Shown one piece after another: positions 1-9,189 of a stretch of 64,000 bases of DNA. The DNA is taken from assembly GCA_029551925.1 (NCBI GenBank), contig JAKPEO010000109.1:1-64000 (forward strand), read 5' to 3'. The DNA is from a bacterium (GTDB lineage Bacteria; JAGOBX01). The notes below the pieces were generated by a model, which was given only the letters and a program-made list of their open reading frames with translations, was not told the origin of the DNA and did no database searches. The first letter of the stretch is position 1. Each line of letters opens with the position of its first letter. Made by a program: the position numbers and the translations under genes.

Positions 1-26
1 TTTGCGTATTTGCGCAAATACGCAAA
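1..26. repeat. perfect 26-bp palindrome with TTGCGCAA core
   Basis: The first 26 bases equal their own reverse complement. The palindrome lies just upstream of the tatD start at 46 and resembles a larger palindrome at 55606-55639; both have flanking TTTGC and GCAAATG arms. There is no T-tract, so it is not an intrinsic terminator. It may be a protein-binding site or an interspersed palindromic repeat. The window edge may cut it. Confidence 0.6.
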
Positions 27-45
27 TGCAAGAGTCATTACATAT

Positions 46-768
46 ATGTTTTTTGATTGCCACTGTCATATTAGCGAATTAAATATTTTTGAAGAACTGC
101 TGACATTTACAGAAAATTTTTATTGCAATAGTTTACTTACAATCGCAGACTTTGATGAAGCGCTTCCATTAAAAACAAAATTCAAAAATTTATTGTTCAG
201 TTTTGGACTTCATCCTTTATATTTAAAAACAGAGCATTTTAATAAAAATTGGGTGATTGATAATATTAAATATATTGATGCGATAGGCGAAATAGGTCTT
301 GATACATTTTCTCAAAGTAATATTGAATTTCAAAAAAAGGTTTTTATCGAACAATTAGAATTTGCAGATTGTTATAATAGACCTGTTATTATTCACAGCA
401 GAAAAACATATTATGAAATTTATAAGATTTTTAAAACGCAAAAGTTTCAAACAAATATCGCATTTCATAATTTTACCGGTAATATTGATATTGCCGAGAA
501 ATTATTGGAATTCGATAATGTATTTTTTTGTTATACTTCTAAATTCCAGAATTTTAATTTTTCAAAAAAAAACGCTGTAAATTTAATGCCAATAGATAAA
601 ATATTATTTGAAACCGATGCGCCGTATATTTCAAATTATGCAATTGACGATGTGTCGAAAAATTATGAAATTTTTATAAAAGAATTAGCGCAAATAACAA
701 AATTAAATAGCGATTGTTTAAAATCTAAAATTTTTGAAAATTCAAAGTTATTCTTTAAAATCAATTAA
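46..768 (+). CDS. tatD: TatD family metal-dependent hydrolase / DNase
   Basis: A 240-residue TIM-barrel amidohydrolase of the TatD family, whose members are Mg-dependent 3'-5' DNases. Visible metal-site motifs in order are DCHCH at residues 4-8, GEIGLD, the IIHSRK strand with its histidine, AFHNFTG and the C-terminal ETDAPYI. Length is slightly under the usual 255-265. I chose the ATG at 46 because the family begins directly at M-x-x-D-x-H-x-H; the in-frame TTG at 10 would add residues translated from the upstream palindrome. The 3' end overlaps the convergent xseA stop by 21 bp, so the two DNA-processing genes meet tail to tail. The family is secure; the substrate is not determined. Confidence 0.88.
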   Translation: MFFDCHCHISELNIFEELLTFTENFYCNSLLTIADFDEALPLKTKFKNLLFSFGLHPLYLKTEHFNKNWVIDNIKYIDAIGEIGLDTFSQSNIEFQKKVFIEQLEFADCYNRPVIIHSRKTYYEIYKIFKTQKFQTNIAFHNFTGNIDIAEKLLEFDNVFFCYTSKFQNFNFSKKNAVNLMPIDKILFETDAPYISNYAIDDVSKNYEIFIKELAQITKLNSDCLKSKIFENSKLFFKIN

Positions 769-2169
769 TTGAGTTTTTATATTTTTTACTTCGCATTGAA
801 TATTTCCATCTTTTAGACGAACATTTATATTGTCGCTAATATTAAGATTTTTTATAGTAGTCAGCGGCTTATCGTCTTTTGAAAATACTGCGGCATACCC
901 GCGCTCTAAAATATTCAGAGGATTGAGATGTATCAAATTATTATTCAAATTTTTGACCGCTATCTTTTTTTTGTCAATTTTATTTTTTAGAGCAGTTTGC
1001 ATTTTTTTATCTAAATAATCTAATTTTTCAAAAATGCTTTTTGTCCGATTTTGAAAATTTAATGTTATAATTTTTTTAAGATGTTTAATTCCGATTTTTT
1101 TTAAAGATAAATAACTTAATAATTTTTTTTCTAAATCTATCGAGACTAATATTTTTTTGAAATATGAATGTTTGGCAATCAAAGAATTTCCTAATCGATT
1201 TTTATAATCGTCTAATAATAATTTATAATAATCGATTTTATTTGTCGGCTGTAAAAATATTCTGCTATTTTTGAGAGTATTTAGTTTTTCGGAAAGCAGC
1301 GAAATTTTATTTTTTAATTTTAATGTCAGAGTTTCTTGCAAATTTAATAATCGTAAAATTACCTCTTTATAGTCAGGTACAGCGCGTTCAACTGCAGCAG
1401 TAGGCGTTGGTGCTCGTAAATCGGCGACCATATCAGATATTGTAAAATCTGTTTCATGACCAATGCCAGTAATTACAGGTATCGCGGAATTATATATTGC
1501 TTGCGCTGTTAATTCTTCATTAAACGCCCATAAATCTTCAAGAGATCCGCCGCCTCGCGCTAATATTATCACATCGACTATCGGATTTTGGTTGAAATAT
1601 TCAAACGCTTCGTTTATTTCGTATTTTGCATTCTCACCTTGAACAGTTACAGGATATAAAAATATTTTTACTTTTGGAAATCTGCGTTCTATAGTATTTA
1701 ATATATCTTGCAGCGCCGCGCCTGTTGGCGATGTGATTATTCCAATATTTTCAGGTATCCATGGAATTTTACGTTTACGCGTTTCATCAAACCAACCTGC
1801 GTTCCGCAATTTTTCTTTTAATTTTTCTAATTCTAATTGCAAAAGCCCCAATCCAGCGGGCATAATATTTTCAATATTTATTTGATATTCGCCACGCGGA
1901 TCGTATACTGTTATTCGTCCGCTTGCTATTACTTTCAGACCATTTTCTAACTTGAATTTCACATTCCCTAATCTATTTTTAAAAATCACTGCTGATATTG
2001 AGGCATTAGTATCTTTTAATGTGAAATATAAATGACCATTAAAAGAATAACGCATATTAGATATTTCGCCTTCAACTGCGATATTCAAAAAATTTGCTTC
2101 TAACAAATTTTTAATTTTGTGCGTTAGTTCTGTGACGGTTAATGGCTTGGCTTTGATATTATATATCAT
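748..2169 (-). CDS. xseA: exodeoxyribonuclease VII large subunit
   Basis: 473 residues, normal for XseA. An N-terminal OB-fold (about residues 5-105, with VEGEISN and GHLYFTLKD) precedes the nuclease domain carrying SPTGAALQDI, RGGGSLEDLWAFNEE and GIGHETDFTISDMVADLRAPTPTAA. A lysine-rich helical region and a conserved tail (LNILERGYAAVFS) follow. It acts with XseB on single-stranded DNA ends. Its start overlaps the stop of the upstream LCP gene by 4 nt, so it is the last cistron of a leftward operon. No xseB is in this window, which is unusual because the two are often adjacent. Confidence 0.93.
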   Translation of the reverse strand: MIYNIKAKPLTVTELTHKIKNLLEANFLNIAVEGEISNMRYSFNGHLYFTLKDTNASISAVIFKNRLGNVKFKLENGLKVIASGRITVYDPRGEYQINIENIMPAGLGLLQLELEKLKEKLRNAGWFDETRKRKIPWIPENIGIITSPTGAALQDILNTIERRFPKVKIFLYPVTVQGENAKYEINEAFEYFNQNPIVDVIILARGGGSLEDLWAFNEELTAQAIYNSAIPVITGIGHETDFTISDMVADLRAPTPTAAVERAVPDYKEVILRLLNLQETLTLKLKNKISLLSEKLNTLKNSRIFLQPTNKIDYYKLLLDDYKNRLGNSLIAKHSYFKKILVSIDLEKKLLSYLSLKKIGIKHLKKIITLNFQNRTKSIFEKLDYLDKKMQTALKNKIDKKKIAVKNLNNNLIHLNPLNILERGYAAVFSKDDKPLTTIKNLNISDNINVRLKDGNIQCEVKNIKTQLIDFKE

Positions 2170-3425
2170 TTTAAAATCTCCGCTATATCCTTTCCTAAAA
2201 TTATTCGTATATCTACAACAGCAGATACATTTATATCAGTTTGTATTTCGCCAATTTTCAAAATGTCCTTTATTCTCTGCGCTGATTTTAAGTTTCCTTT
2301 TCTATCTATTATCAATGTGTTCGTATAATCTTTTTTTCGAGCAGCGCTTATTATCTGAACATCGATATCTTCATAATTTTGTAAATATTTTCGACAGCGT
2401 TCGGCTAATCCGGAAATATTTGTGCCGTTCAGTATTTCTACGATTATGTTTTCGCTTTTTTCAAGCGATTCTACTTTGTATCTAAAACTTTTAGGTAAAA
2501 TACTCGCGGCTTTAGTAATGCTGATGCGCAGCCCGAATTTATCTTTAAAATGCTCTTCTCCACCTATCGCGCTGTCCAATACTATATCATATTGCTTAAC
2601 ATCTTTTACATTATAAATCAATTCGCAAAAGTCATTAAACGAAATATTTTTTTGAGTTATCAGCCAGTATATATTTTTTAAATAATTTTCTTGCGTTTCT
2701 AAATATTCTAAATTATTTAATTTATCAAACAGTGCTTTGACAAAATTTTCTTTGCGTTTTATTAGATTAATCTCATCGTATATATCTTTATCGTATTTTA
2801 AATATTCGCTGATTTTATAGCCGCAGAGATTGACATTTCCGCGCGGTATCAGATACCATTGATTGGCGTATCTATCATAGAATTTTATTTCTTCGTCTAT
2901 ATCCATTTCAATTCCGCTTAATAAATCTATGATACTTATTAAATCAGAATTTTTTAATCCTAAATAATACGGCGCTTTGATTTTAAAGTCGTTTTCAATA
3001 CTGTCTCTTAAATATTTCCACCTGCCTTTTTTATATAATTCGTCTATTGTGAATAATTTATTTTGACCTGCGCGTGAAATTTGCAGCAGTAAAGTATTTT
3101 TAGGAAAGTATAATATTCCTATTTTTCGAGTATTCGGCTCAAAACTGAATAAATACAAACTCATAAGTTCGTCTTTATCGCTTAATGCTCCTATTAGAAT
3201 ATTGATGCTCACATCTTTGTCGAGCGCCACAATTTGCGGCGTGCCTTGAAATATATTTACTATATTTTGCCAAAATAAAAATCCTAAAACTATTATCAAA
3301 GTTATAGATAAATACAATGCAGAATATTTTTTTAAATGATCGATTGATTTTTTTGTTATAGTTGATTCAATAATTTTTTTAGTATATTTTTTGCCAATAT
3401 TAAATATCTTTTTTAAAATTCTCAT
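2166..3425 (-). CDS. LytR-CpsA-Psr (LCP) family protein with LytR_C domain
   Basis: 419 residues: a lysine-rich cytoplasmic tail, one membrane helix at about residues 34-54, an LCP-type domain (about 65-290, starting DKDVSINILIGALSD) and a C-terminal LytR_C domain (about 325-415, with VEILNGTNISGLAERC). LCP enzymes transfer undecaprenyl-phosphate-linked polymers to the cell wall in Gram-positives; homologues also occur in Gram-negatives with unclear roles. The usual arginine-rich pyrophosphate-binding segment is poorly preserved here, so catalysis is uncertain. It sits between yqeK and xseA with 4-nt overlaps on both sides, as LCP genes often sit beside nadD-yqeK. Confidence 0.75.
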   Translation of the reverse strand: MRILKKIFNIGKKYTKKIIESTITKKSIDHLKKYSALYLSITLIIVLGFLFWQNIVNIFQGTPQIVALDKDVSINILIGALSDKDELMSLYLFSFEPNTRKIGILYFPKNTLLLQISRAGQNKLFTIDELYKKGRWKYLRDSIENDFKIKAPYYLGLKNSDLISIIDLLSGIEMDIDEEIKFYDRYANQWYLIPRGNVNLCGYKISEYLKYDKDIYDEINLIKRKENFVKALFDKLNNLEYLETQENYLKNIYWLITQKNISFNDFCELIYNVKDVKQYDIVLDSAIGGEEHFKDKFGLRISITKAASILPKSFRYKVESLEKSENIIVEILNGTNISGLAERCRKYLQNYEDIDVQIISAARKKDYTNTLIIDRKGNLKSAQRIKDILKIGEIQTDINVSAVVDIRIILGKDIAEILK

Positions 3426-4009
3426 TGCATTTGCTTTTTTGTTTTTTTATTGTATTTTTCTTGAATTTTATATATTAATGGATGAACTGCAGCGGTTTGC
3501 TCGTTTTTTTTTAAATATTCCAATTTTTTATTTATAATTTCTAATAATAATGTGTCAATATTTTTATATTGACATATATCTACAATTTGATGTTTTCTCA
3601 ATGGCTCGACATAATCGGCTATATAAATAATTTTCAATAAATTCGACATATTTATATGACCTGTCGTATGATGTTTGACAGCTTTTAAAATATTTGCTTT
3701 TTTTATTTTAAATTTTTTTTCCAATAAATGCGCTGAAATATGACCGTGCCATAAATTTTTATGTTTTTTTTCAAATTCATCAAGTTTAATTTGTTCTTTT
3801 AATATTAAATTTAACATATCTTCATATTTCATACATTTTCCAAAATCATGCGAAATTGCGGTGATTATAATATCAATATCGGAAATTTTCAATTTAAAAA
3901 TTTTTTTTAAGTTTAGCGCAGTTGCTAAAGTTGAATAACTATGCGCTATGCGATGCTCATCTAAATTTTTCATTAAAAAATTTTCAAGTTCTGCAATTTT
4001 ATTTTTCAT
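3422..4009 (-). CDS. yqeK: YqeK-type HD domain hydrolase
   Basis: 195 residues, the usual YqeK size. HD-superfamily metal residues are visible: H in EHRIAHS, the HD pair in AISHDFGK, H in the WHGHISAHLL stretch, HH in VKHHTTGH and D in IADYVEP. Bacillus YqeK is a diiron enzyme that hydrolyses diadenosine tetraphosphate to ADP. The family typically follows nadD, and here the two overlap by 4 nt, with another 4-nt overlap into the LCP gene, so all are translationally coupled. Confidence 0.85.
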   Translation of the reverse strand: MKNKIAELENFLMKNLDEHRIAHSYSTLATALNLKKIFKLKISDIDIIITAISHDFGKCMKYEDMLNLILKEQIKLDEFEKKHKNLWHGHISAHLLEKKFKIKKANILKAVKHHTTGHINMSNLLKIIYIADYVEPLRKHQIVDICQYKNIDTLLLEIINKKLEYLKKNEQTAAVHPLIYKIQEKYNKKTKKQMQ

Positions 4010-4617
4010 TCGTATAATTTATGTTGGACAATATATTCAAAAATTTCAGGATTTAATAATTTTTGTGCTTCATCATATTTTTTTGATTTGATTAATTCTC
4101 GTATTTTAGACGATGAAACCGTAAAATCGAAATCATCTATAAAAAAAAAATTAGATTTGTATTTTTCATAATTTTTAGGAATTTTAGTATGATCGCTGAT
4201 TGCTGAATTTCTGGAAAACACAATAAATTTTGCTGTTTGCAGAAGTTCATTAATCTTATGCCATTCGTCTAAAATTTCAAAATTATCAGCGCCAATAACT
4301 ATATCAATTTCGCTATTTTTATGCGCGTTTTTGAGTTCTAACACTGTGTAATAAGTGTATGAAATTTTTTTTTTTTTTAGTTCAATATCTGAAATTTCGA
4401 TATTATCAATATTTGCAAAAAGCAAGTTTAACATATTCAATCTGTCCTGCGCGCTTATATAATCAGCCAATTCTTTATGCGGCGGCAGATAAGTCGGTAT
4501 GATAAAAATTTTATTGTGTTTTTTGAGCGCTTGTAATTTTTCTATAATTTTTAAGTGTCCAATATGAGGTGGATTAAATGTTCCGCCAAATACAGCTATT
4601 TTAGTCATTTTGCGCAA
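4006..4617 (-). CDS. nadD: nicotinate-nucleotide adenylyltransferase
   Basis: 203 residues; converts nicotinate mononucleotide and ATP to deamido-NAD. The nucleotidyltransferase signature FGGTFNPPHIGHL is at residues 10-22 and the ISSSKIR-type motif appears as VSSSKIRELI near the C-terminus, with PTYLPPHK and GADNF between. The start overlaps the preceding M48 protease gene by 17 nt. It is in the common nadD-yqeK arrangement. High confidence. Confidence 0.93.
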   Translation of the reverse strand: MRKMTKIAVFGGTFNPPHIGHLKIIEKLQALKKHNKIFIIPTYLPPHKELADYISAQDRLNMLNLLFANIDNIEISDIELKKKKISYTYYTVLELKNAHKNSEIDIVIGADNFEILDEWHKINELLQTAKFIVFSRNSAISDHTKIPKNYEKYKSNFFFIDDFDFTVSSSKIRELIKSKKYDEAQKLLNPEIFEYIVQHKLYE

Positions 4618-5449
4618 TTGTAGATTTTATATAATTGAATCTTGCTGTTCGTTTAGACATATCTGTTTGTAAAATATCTGATTTTTTTTCGAGTTTGGCA
4701 ATTCGTTCGACTAACGGTGGATGCGTTTTAGTTAAATATTCTAATTTTGATTTTTTTTCGGTATTGCCTGAATCTTGCGCTAATCTTGCTAAAAAATTTT
4801 TTAATTCAGCATTATAATTATGTTCTTTAATATAATTTAATGAATGTTCGTCCGCTTCGTATTCGTCTTTGCGGCTGCGACCCTTGACTAATAAATTATC
4901 CAATACGAAATTAGATAATCTGTTTATTACTTCGCGATTTTTTTGACCGTGCAATTCTGATAATTCTTTTAATATATTAGATTTTTTGATTTCTCTTATT
5001 TCGTGTTTTAATGTTATATGCGCTATTTCATGCGCTAATATTCCGGCGATTTCATCTTCTGATTCGGCAAATTTTAATGCGCCTAATGTGATGAATATAA
5101 AGCCGCCCGGACAAGCGTAAGCATTGATACTTTCTGAATTCAATATATTGAAATGAAATTTTAAATTTGAGCGTTCGCAATTTTCTGCTAATATATTTCC
5201 GATAAGATTTATATATTTGACCGCCGCGGCATTTTCATATAATCCGAATTTATTAATCAGCGATATACCGGCTGTTTTACCTATTTCTATTTCGTCTTCT
5301 TCGTCTAATGAAATAAGAGTTTTTACTATGTTTACAGCAGCTTTTGCTCGGTCATTATCAAGTTTATCTAATTTGTCAAATATTCCGGCAGTAGCGATAT
5401 TTGACAATGCGATTAGTAAAATAAATATTAATGTTATTATTTTTTTCAT
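4601..5449 (-). CDS. secreted M48 family zinc metalloprotease
   Basis: 282 residues. A signal peptide occupies about residues 1-21 (ends ATAG) with no lipobox cysteine, so the protein is probably a soluble periplasmic enzyme. The zinc site is HEIAH at 140-144; the distal glutamate lies in the DEYEADEHS stretch near residue 195. The layout matches BepA/YfgC-type periplasmic M48 proteases that handle outer-membrane proteins, but without the C-terminal TPRs of BepA. The ATG overlaps the stop of the upstream GVRGL-repeat gene by 4 nt, suggesting that the two products work together. Confidence 0.85.
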   Translation of the reverse strand: MKKIITLIFILLIALSNIATAGIFDKLDKLDNDRAKAAVNIVKTLISLDEEDEIEIGKTAGISLINKFGLYENAAAVKYINLIGNILAENCERSNLKFHFNILNSESINAYACPGGFIFITLGALKFAESEDEIAGILAHEIAHITLKHEIREIKKSNILKELSELHGQKNREVINRLSNFVLDNLLVKGRSRKDEYEADEHSLNYIKEHNYNAELKNFLARLAQDSGNTEKKSKLEYLTKTHPPLVERIAKLEKKSDILQTDMSKRTARFNYIKSTIAQND

Positions 5450-5838
5450 TTTAGGTTTCCTTGTTTTTTAAAAAGTTCTAATTCGTTTTTTAAAATTTCA
5501 AAATATGGAACTTTATCAATTTGCGCATTGTTATTTTCTGCGCCGCCCACCTCATTTAATCCGCGCACGCCAGTTGTTTTTGCCGCTGTTTTTACTTCGT
5601 AATTTTCTTCTGTTTTATTTTTTTTAAAAAGCCCAAATATATTATCATTTTCTTTTTTTTCGGTCTTTTCTTCCTCTAATCCGCGCACGCCGACAGATTT
5701 TGTAGGCGCTTTAACTTCATAATCTTTTTTTTCTTCTTTTCCAATATCTTTTCCTTTTAATAAATCTTTTAATTTTAATCCGTTGAATAATAAAAATACA
5801 GTCGCAGCAAAAATAAAAACTAATATTATTTTTTTCAT
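5446..5838 (-). CDS. small membrane-anchored protein with two GVRGL repeats
   Basis: 130 residues, not recognised. A short basic start and a hydrophobic helix (residues 4-19) form an uncleaved anchor or signal peptide. The rest is charged and contains a 17-residue repeat at residues 40-56 and 80-96, period 40, pattern YEVK-x3-K-x2-GVRGL-x-E. No cysteines and no catalytic motif. It is translationally coupled (4-nt overlap) to the M48 protease and lies only 13 bp downstream of the chemoreceptor gene. A role as substrate, adaptor or regulator of the protease is inference from the coupling alone. Confidence 0.65.
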   Translation of the reverse strand: MKKIILVFIFAATVFLLFNGLKLKDLLKGKDIGKEEKKDYEVKAPTKSVGVRGLEEEKTEKKENDNIFGLFKKNKTEENYEVKTAAKTTGVRGLNEVGGAENNNAQIDKVPYFEILKNELELFKKQGNLK

Positions 5839-5851
5839 ATTTTTTTTGTCC

Positions 5852-8098
5852 TTATTTATTTTTTAATATTTCAAATAATTTATTGGCATTTGTCCGTAAT
5901 GTCTTGCCTTTTTCCTGTAAATTCAGAGATTTAGCGGAAATTTCTTTTGAAATGTTTTTTAGTTTGTCAGTTGTTTTAGATATTTGCGCTATTACCTTAC
6001 TTTGTTCATTAATTGAATCTGTAATATTGGCTATTGAATTATTAGATTCATTTATAGCGTTTGAAATTTCTTTAAATGAGTTAGATGCCTGTTCAACGAT
6101 TTCAACGCCGCTTGATACTAACGATAGCCCTTTATTCATTGATTCAACAGACATTTCTGTTTGTAGTTTTATTGTATCAACGAGCATAGATATTTCTTTT
6201 ACTGATTTATGCGTCTGTTCGGCTAATTTATTGACTTCGTCTGCAACTACCGCAAAGCCGCGTCCAGCTTCGCCTGCGCGCGCCGCTTCTATTGCGGCAT
6301 TTAATGCTAATAATGCTGTTTTTTCACTGATACTTGTTATTATATCAACTATATTGACTATTTTTCTACTGCTTTCATTAAGTTCTTGTAATTTTGATGC
6401 AGTTGCTTTTATGCTGTCGTTAATGCTTTCCATCTGCTGACTTACTTTGTTAATTAACGCATAGCCCTGCTCTGCTAAACTTCCGGTTTTATCCGCATTT
6501 TCTTTGTTTTTAGCAGATTGGTCGCTGACATTATTTATTGAAATTGAAAGTTCATTAAATGCCGTACTTGTATCTTCCGCTAATACTTCTTGTTTTTTAC
6601 TGCTTTCAATAAAATCTTCTGTAGTCTGATCTACTATTTTCGAGCAGCCCTCAATATCAACAGAAACATTTTTAATTTCAGCGAGCATATTTTCTAATTT
6701 ATTGATTAATTTACGAAGTTGCTCGGTCATTATACTGAATGCGCTGCCTAATTCACCAGGTATTTTTTCATTTAAAATTCCAGCAGTTAATTTTCCTTCG
6801 GCAATAGCATTCGCTTGAGCCGCTAATTTTTTTAAATTTACAATCATATTATAAAACGCTGAATTTAACGCGCCGCCATTATTTTTTAAATTTAATCTGT
6901 TATCTGAAAGTTGACCGAGCGCTATTAGATTTGCTAACTCAGCAAAATTTCGTAAATTATTAATCATTTCTTTAAATGCGCTGCCTAGTGCACCTGCTTG
7001 AATATTGTCTAATTTTGAATTTGTTAAATCATCGCGAGCTATTATAACTGCGCTGTCAGTTAATGTCCGTAAATTTTTTATCATATCCGCAAAAGATTTA
7101 CTCAGTGCGCCAGACGCATCTGTTTTTAGTTTTTGATTATATAAATCGTCTGACGCTATTATCTGCGCTTGTTCTGCTAATTCCCGTAGATTTTTTACTA
7201 TCGTATTTTTTATTTCTTTAAAATCACCGGGCATATCTTCGTCTAATGATTTGTCGAATAATTTGTCTTCCGCTATTAATTTCATCTTATTACAAAAAAT
7301 TGAAAGTATATTCATAAAATCATTGTATGCTGTTGACATTTCGCCAATTTCATCGTTTGTATTGAAATTTGTCCGAACACTTAAATCGCCAGTTGCGCCT
7401 TTTTTGAAGAGTATTGCAAATTCACGAAGCGGCTTGAACATTCTGTTAAGAACAAATAAACTTATGCAAATTAAAGTGAAGACTATTATAAAATTGGCAA
7501 TAATTATAAAGCGCTTTAATGCGCTGTTACGTTCTTTTACAGCAGCGGCAGTATAATCGCAAGCGAGCGCGCCAACTATTCTATTGTCAAAAGTTTTTAT
7601 AGGTATAAATGCAGATATTAAATCGCCCCATTCGGTTGTTGAATATATGTCTGAAATTAAAGTGTTTCCAGAAAAAAAAACTGTTTCTAAATGCTGAGGA
7701 AAAGTAGAAATACTTTCTATTTTATTATAATCGCTGAATTCTGACGAGGTTGTGTCATTACCGTCAACAATATAGCGAACATCTTTTTTGTTGTCTTGCA
7801 ATACAATTGTGTAGAGATATTTACAACCTGTTGCTCTGCGCACTTCATCTAAATATATTCGCAATTTTTCGTAATAAGTATCTTCGTTTGTGTTGGCTTT
7901 TACTAAACGTTCAAATTCTTCAGTGTTTATATTTACTATTGTTGCATTAAGTATAGACAACGCTTGTTCGCCTAACATTTTTTTCCCTAATGTATCTAAT
8001 CCATAATTAGCGCAAATGTTTAAAACAATACTTGTAATAATCAAAAAAATGCAAGTTAAAATAGATATTTTTATGCCTAATGACATTTTTTGTTTCAT
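5852..8098 (-). CDS. methyl-accepting chemotaxis protein with serial HAMP-like repeats
   Basis: 748 residues. TM1 at about 8-30, a periplasmic sensor of about 160 residues (Cache-like by length and position, ligand unknown), TM2 at about 196-220, a first HAMP (about 220-270), then at least four consecutive 55-residue HAMP-like units, each with an L-x-x-A-x-x-I-A or similar heptad and a GALGSAFxxMIxNL-type second helix, down to about residue 470. The kinase-control hairpin tip [31 protein letters not shown] is intact. Serial HAMPs are known in aerotaxis and Tsr-like receptors but five are many. A GAGGTGG ribosome site precedes the ATG. No other che genes are in the window. Confidence 0.9.
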   Translation of the reverse strand: MKQKMSLGIKISILTCIFLIITSIVLNICANYGLDTLGKKMLGEQALSILNATIVNINTEEFERLVKANTNEDTYYEKLRIYLDEVRRATGCKYLYTIVLQDNKKDVRYIVDGNDTTSSEFSDYNKIESISTFPQHLETVFFSGNTLISDIYSTTEWGDLISAFIPIKTFDNRIVGALACDYTAAAVKERNSALKRFIIIANFIIVFTLICISLFVLNRMFKPLREFAILFKKGATGDLSVRTNFNTNDEIGEMSTAYNDFMNILSIFCNKMKLIAEDKLFDKSLDEDMPGDFKEIKNTIVKNLRELAEQAQIIASDDLYNQKLKTDASGALSKSFADMIKNLRTLTDSAVIIARDDLTNSKLDNIQAGALGSAFKEMINNLRNFAELANLIALGQLSDNRLNLKNNGGALNSAFYNMIVNLKKLAAQANAIAEGKLTAGILNEKIPGELGSAFSIMTEQLRKLINKLENMLAEIKNVSVDIEGCSKIVDQTTEDFIESSKKQEVLAEDTSTAFNELSISINNVSDQSAKNKENADKTGSLAEQGYALINKVSQQMESINDSIKATASKLQELNESSRKIVNIVDIITSISEKTALLALNAAIEAARAGEAGRGFAVVADEVNKLAEQTHKSVKEISMLVDTIKLQTEMSVESMNKGLSLVSSGVEIVEQASNSFKEISNAINESNNSIANITDSINEQSKVIAQISKTTDKLKNISKEISAKSLNLQEKGKTLRTNANKLFEILKNK

Positions 8099-8317
8099 AA
8101 TATAATATTTACCACCTCAATAAATATATATTTTGGGTATAATAAAATAATATGAATATAATACAGCAGCATATTGTTTATTCACTACAAATTTCCTTGA
8201 GCTGATTATATAATAAAAGTAATTTATAATCTTAAAAAAATCAAGAGAAAAAAAACGGAATTTTTATTGAAAATCGCAGTTAAAAATCTAAAAAAAGATT
8301 TTAAGTTAATATTTTTT

Positions 8318-9160
8318 TTATTTATTTTTTGATAAATTTTTAAAGCGCATTTGAAGCGAATAATATTCCACTGGATTTTTTTTTGGTTGTTTATTGTTTT
8401 TTATTCGTTCTGTTATGCCATTGTAGATTTTTTCACCATTGATAATTTCAAATAATTCAAATATTCCGCATTCAGCGGCTAATTTTCCGATTTTGATAGT
8501 TTGCGCAGGATTGAAGCCCCAGCCCGGCGGACAAGGAATAAAAATATATATAAATTTAAAGCCCTGAATAGATTTTGCTTTTAAAAATTTATTATATAAA
8601 TCTACCGGATAAGCTGGCGAGCAAGTAGCAATATATGGAATATTATGCGCTTCCATAATTTTTATTATATCTTTCTTTTTATGCTGTTTGCCGAATAGCG
8701 GCGTTGTGGTAGTCAGCGCATTTTCAGGAGTTGCGCCAGAACGCTGCGTGCCTGTATTCATATACGCTTCGTTATCATAGCATACATAAATTATATTGTC
8801 ATTGCGTTCGGCAGCAGCGCTTAATGCTTGCAGTCCAATATCAACTGTGCCGCCGTCCCCAGCCCAGCCGACTACATTAAAATTATGTTTGTTTTTAGTC
8901 GCTTGCAATCCTGCATAAATGCCAGCAGCAGCTGATGCTGTGGTTTCAAATGCCGTATTAACAATAGTAACTTGCGCTGAACTTACAGGATACATACCTT
9001 GCAGCACAGTCGCGCAGCAAGCGGGTATCACTATAATAGTATTTTTCCCCAATGCTTTTAATGCGTGGCGATAAGCGATAGCAAGCCCGCAGCCGCTGCA
9101 AGCGCGCGTGCCGCACAGTAAATATTCTTGTTCTGACAATTCTGTAATCTGTTTAATCAT
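8318..9160 (-). CDS. porB: 2-oxoacid (pyruvate) ferredoxin oxidoreductase, beta subunit
   Basis: 280 residues. This is the thiamine-diphosphate-binding subunit: an N-terminal cluster-ligand region CGTRACSGCGLA (residues 16-27), the TPP/Mg motif GWAGDGGTVDIGLQAL and the YDNEAYMNTGTQRSG loop typical of pyruvate-type enzymes. It catalyses oxidative decarboxylation of pyruvate or another 2-oxoacid to acyl-CoA with reduction of ferredoxin. It follows porA by 29 nt in the same leftward operon. No gamma or delta subunit lies next to it. An AT-rich hairpin at about 8283-8308 lies just beyond its stop. Confidence 0.9.
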   Translation of the reverse strand: MIKQITELSEQEYLLCGTRACSGCGLAIAYRHALKALGKNTIIVIPACCATVLQGMYPVSSAQVTIVNTAFETTASAAAGIYAGLQATKNKHNFNVVGWAGDGGTVDIGLQALSAAAERNDNIIYVCYDNEAYMNTGTQRSGATPENALTTTTPLFGKQHKKKDIIKIMEAHNIPYIATCSPAYPVDLYNKFLKAKSIQGFKFIYIFIPCPPGWGFNPAQTIKIGKLAAECGIFELFEIINGEKIYNGITERIKNNKQPKKNPVEYYSLQMRFKNLSKNK

Positions 9161-9189
9161 TTATTTTTTCTATCCTTTTTTTAATTAAA

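Noticed and set aside
5883-6440. 185-codon plus-strand frame
   Set aside because: Shadow of the chemoreceptor signalling domain on the opposite strand; the chemoreceptor is unambiguous.
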